From an uncultured Collinsella sp. (GTDB lineage: Bacteria; Actinomycetota; Coriobacteriia; Coriobacteriales; Coriobacteriaceae): a DNA stretch of 8,267 nucleotides. This document shows, piece after piece, positions 6,136 to 8,267 of the stretch (its first letter is position 1; each line of letters starts with the position of its first letter). Both the position numbers and the translations under genes were made by a program. The notes beneath the pieces were generated by a model. The model did not search any database and was not told the DNA's origin. It saw nothing but the letters and a program-made list of their open reading frames with translations. The stretch covers positions 1-8,267 of the forward strand of contig URBA01000051.1 of the NCBI GenBank assembly GCA_900545905.1, read 5' to 3'.

Positions 6136-7155
6136 ATGCCTTCAACCCTTCCCGCTCCCATCGATAAGCTCGCCATCGTCGTCGTTACGTACAAGCGTCA
6201 GGAACTCCTGGCCAACTTGTTCGACTCTATGACCGAGCTCACGGCAACGCCATGGCGCATCGTGATTGTCGATAACGAGAATTCGCGCGAGACCGAGGCC
6301 ATGTGCATCGCATTCAACGAGCGCCTGGCCAACCTGTGGGGCATCGACACCGAGCAGCCCGACGCGCAGGGCGGCACCGACCGTGTCATCTACGCCCCGC
6401 AGCTCGAAAACGGCGGCGGTGCGGGTGGCTTCTCCGCCGGCACCAAGTGCGCCTACGACCTGGGCGCTCAGTGGTTCTGGGTGATGGACGACGACGTGCT
6501 CGTCATCCCCGAAGGCATCGAACGCTTGGCCAAGTGGACCGACCGCTACGACGTCATCCAGGGTTCGCGCCTGGACTTTGACGGCGGCGCCTTCTTTTGG
6601 CAGTACCAGCTCATCCTTTCGCTCGGCATCCCTAACCCCGTCGCCAAGTGGGACTTAGGCCCCGAGGGCTATCGCGCCATGAACCAGCTGTGCTTTGAGG
6701 GCGGCATGTTCTCGCGCCGCGTGGTCGACAAGATTGGCCTGCCCGACGCGCGCTTCTTTATCTACGGCGACGATGCCTGCTACGGCTACGTAGCCAGCCA
6801 GCACTTCCCCGCCGCCGTGGTCGCCGACGTGGTGCTCAAGCGTGCCCGCGCCGTCTCCAACTGGGATATCGCCGGCAAGCGCCAGCTCAACTCTACGAGC
6901 GACACCAACCGCTACTACATCATGCGCAACCGCGGTTATCTGGCCCGCTACATGCAGATTTACGGCGACTATCACCCCGTGCTGTTCCGTCTGGGCAACG
7001 CCGCGACCTTCTGCAAGGAGTTCATTCGCCTGGCCGCCGTTGACAAGTGCTTTAAGACCGGCATTCCGGCGCTGCGCCGTGGCATGAAGGACGCCCGCAA
7101 GATCGTTAAGGATCCCAACTGGAAGCCCATGCCGCCCATGAAGGACACCGAGTAA
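6136..7155 (+). CDS. GT2 glycosyltransferase, galactofuranosyltransferase-like (GlfT/COG1216 type)
   Basis: Predicted 339-residue GT-A fold transferase unlike the five genes to its left. It begins LAIVVVTYKRQELL (about 11-24), followed by VDNEN, the signature ENGGGAGGFSAG before a WFWVMDDDV motif (Asp118-120, metal site), and FIYGDDACYGY with Asp212-213 where galactofuranosyltransferases have the catalytic base. The tail has NRYYIMRNRGYLARY. The GGAGGF...MDDD arrangement is typical of the subfamily that includes GlfT-type UDP-galactofuranose transferases, so addition of a galactofuranose residue to a surface glycan is plausible but unproven; a rhamnosyltransferase-like role is an alternative. 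The frame extends back to a GTG at 6001, but conservation begins only after 6136. The ATG at 6136 has GAAAGGA (6118-6124) 11 nt upstream, while the ATG at 6103 has no ribosome site. Transcribed divergently from the GT operon, probably from its own promoter. Confidence 0.92.
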   Translation: MPSTLPAPIDKLAIVVVTYKRQELLANLFDSMTELTATPWRIVIVDNENSRETEAMCIAFNERLANLWGIDTEQPDAQGGTDRVIYAPQLENGGGAGGFSAGTKCAYDLGAQWFWVMDDDVLVIPEGIERLAKWTDRYDVIQGSRLDFDGGAFFWQYQLILSLGIPNPVAKWDLGPEGYRAMNQLCFEGGMFSRRVVDKIGLPDARFFIYGDDACYGYVASQHFPAAVVADVVLKRARAVSNWDIAGKRQLNSTSDTNRYYIMRNRGYLARYMQIYGDYHPVLFRLGNAATFCKEFIRLAAVDKCFKTGIPALRRGMKDARKIVKDPNWKPMPPMKDTE

Positions 7156-7179
7156 CGGAAGCCGGAAACACCTCGGCGC

Positions 7180-8267
7180 TTAAAGCAGCTGGCACACCGT
7201 AGCCACATGCTGCCCATCAAAACCGAACCCCCAGCGCATGCGACCCACGCCGGGGCGCGGCACACGGATTTCGTCGATGCCGTCGCGCTCTATGTCGAGT
7301 AGCGACTGCACGGCCAGCAATTCCAACCCTAGCGCATCCACATCGGGGTCATACATCAAGTTAATCGTTATCAGTGGGCGCTCGTCCAGCATGCCAATCG
7401 TGTCTGCTACGTCGAACACAGCACCCGTAGGGAAAACCTGGATGTCCCAGCGACCCGCGCCACACTTTCGCCTCGAGGCAGGATTGGCATAGCCCGGCAA
7501 GCCAAAGCAGAGTCCCTGCAAGAGCAGATGATATGGTAGCGGCTTATCTGGGTCGGTCTCACCGATTCCCGCATCCCCCAGGATGCGGCTTAGCGCCCGC
7601 CTCACCGTATCCTCGTTCCCACGGCACAGCCCGTCGCGAAACGCATCGACGTCTCGAATGTCTTCGGCAGCGCACTCAAACCACTCAACAATCACTAGAC
7701 GCAAGGCCTGGCGAAGCTCGTTATTGGGCAATCGCAAAGCACGGAGCCGATCGCCATGCTCTGGCTCCTCAGTCATATCCGTCGTGAGAAAACCGGACAG
7801 ATACAGCGCTGTCCACATGCCATCGTCAGGCGAGACATCTGGCTCTGCAGTGCCCAAACAAAGCGGGACCTCAGCACACCCATAGGCCTCGAGCAAATCA
7901 AACAAGACCGAAAGGCGGTCGAGATTCCACCCGGCAACTACCCTACTCAGGCAATCCGCATACCCATACAGATCGGCGCGCACAGGCGCCGTGCAGCCTC
8001 GGTCCAGAAAACCGATTACACGCGCTGGACTCGAGCAACAGGCCCTACCAAACCGATATCCCTCGAGCCATTCACGCGCATCATCAAGGTATTCCTCGCG
8101 CCCAGCATGATTCAACAGAGCCCGGACCTCGGCATCCGAAAAGCCGAACCAACGGTCACACCACGTCGAAAGCGGCGTCGTCAGACAATACGAGCAGCCA
8201 TGCAAAGGAAGCGCCGCTTCGGCAGGGCCGGGACGCTCCCCCATCAGACACGTCAGCCGCAACGAAT
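7180..8267 (-). CDS. AAA-ATPase-like / PD-(D/E)XK nuclease-like protein, 5' part beyond window edge
   Basis: C-terminal 361 residues of a protein that resembles the AAA-ATPase-like family (PF09820) with a C-terminal PD-(D/E)XK domain (PF08011). These proteins are common in gut bacteria and their role is unknown. Recognisable pieces in order: WFGFSDAEVRALL, REWLEGYRFG, MWTALYLSGFLTT, LRLPNNELRQAL, PYHLLLQGLCFGL, GAGRWDIQVFP, and a closing GFGFDGQHVATV that fits the family's GIAFxGKxVxV ending. Walker motifs, if present, lie off the right edge. The nuclease Asp survives (codon 7444-7446), but the E-x-K strand reads ITINLMY (Asn at 7360-7362, Met at 7354-7356), so nuclease activity looks lost. 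The segment after EGYRFG is also poorly conserved. The ATG at 8243 has no ribosome site, and the frame stays open to the window end, so I treat the gene as continuing. It converges on the gene at 6136-7155 and has no evident link to glycan synthesis. Confidence 0.75.
   Translation of the reverse strand, partial: SLRLTCLMGERPGPAEAALPLHGCSYCLTTPLSTWCDRWFGFSDAEVRALLNHAGREEYLDDAREWLEGYRFGRACCSSPARVIGFLDRGCTAPVRADLYGYADCLSRVVAGWNLDRLSVLFDLLEAYGCAEVPLCLGTAEPDVSPDDGMWTALYLSGFLTTDMTEEPEHGDRLRALRLPNNELRQALRLVIVEWFECAAEDIRDVDAFRDGLCRGNEDTVRRALSRILGDAGIGETDPDKPLPYHLLLQGLCFGLPGYANPASRRKCGAGRWDIQVFPTGAVFDVADTIGMLDERPLITINLMYDPDVDALGLELLAVQSLLDIERDGIDEIRVPRPGVGRMRWGFGFDGQHVATVCQLL

Noticed and set aside
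7160..7182. Bidirectional terminator from GCCG-N9-CGGC in the convergent gap
   Set aside because: The stem has only four pairs with a nine-base loop and no T-run on either strand.
1..8267. CRISPR array, tRNA/rRNA, insertion sequence, phage or defence system
   Set aside because: No regularly spaced short repeats, transposase motifs, terminal inverted repeats or RNA-gene signatures were seen. The AAA-ATPase-like protein alone is not evidence of a defence system.

Overview
The window looks like a stretch of an actinobacterial chromosome devoted to cell-surface polysaccharide synthesis. A gut coriobacterium close to Collinsella is my best guess. This rests on the GC-rich coding with few TTA/CTA/TCA codons, the frequent TTG starts behind AGGAG-type ribosome binding sites, the style of the family-2 glycosyltransferases, and the neighbouring AAA-ATPase-like/PD-(D/E)XK protein. 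I could not run a search, so the genus is inference.

Layout. From about 5.9 kb leftwards, the minus strand carries five consecutive GT-A fold, family-2 glycosyltransferase (GT2) genes: A (4776-5879), B (3729-4769), A' (2536-3654), B' (1456-2523) and C (1-1455, running off the left edge). Junctions are tight (6, 74, 12 and 0 bp), so they probably form one operon. A and A' are close paralogues and B and B' are more distant paralogues of each other, giving an alternating A-B-A'-B' order. C is a larger enzyme with an N-terminal extension of about 285 residues before its GT2 domain. A 256-bp divergent regulatory region (5880-6135) separates this operon from a plus-strand GT2 gene resembling galactofuranosyltransferases (6136-7155). 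The last gene (7180 to the right edge, minus strand) is the C-terminal part of an AAA-ATPase-like protein with a decayed PD-(D/E)XK nuclease domain. It converges on the galactofuranosyltransferase-like gene with only 24 bp between stop codons.

How the genes may work together. Six GT2 enzymes on either side of one divergent promoter region would fit stepwise assembly of a heteropolysaccharide repeat unit on a lipid carrier at the inner face of the membrane. None of the six has an obvious membrane segment. No flippase, polymerase, ABC exporter, priming transferase or nucleotide-sugar enzyme is visible, so these must lie outside. Donor and acceptor sugars cannot be read from the sequence. The galactofuranose suggestion for the plus-strand gene rests on family resemblance only.

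I found no RNA gene, CRISPR array, insertion sequence, phage or toxin-antitoxin module. The content is a fairly ordinary surface-glycan locus. The most notable points are the alternating paralogue pairs, a block of high DNA identity confined to the nucleotide-sugar-binding half of A and A', and the nuclease-like domain with lost catalytic residues.
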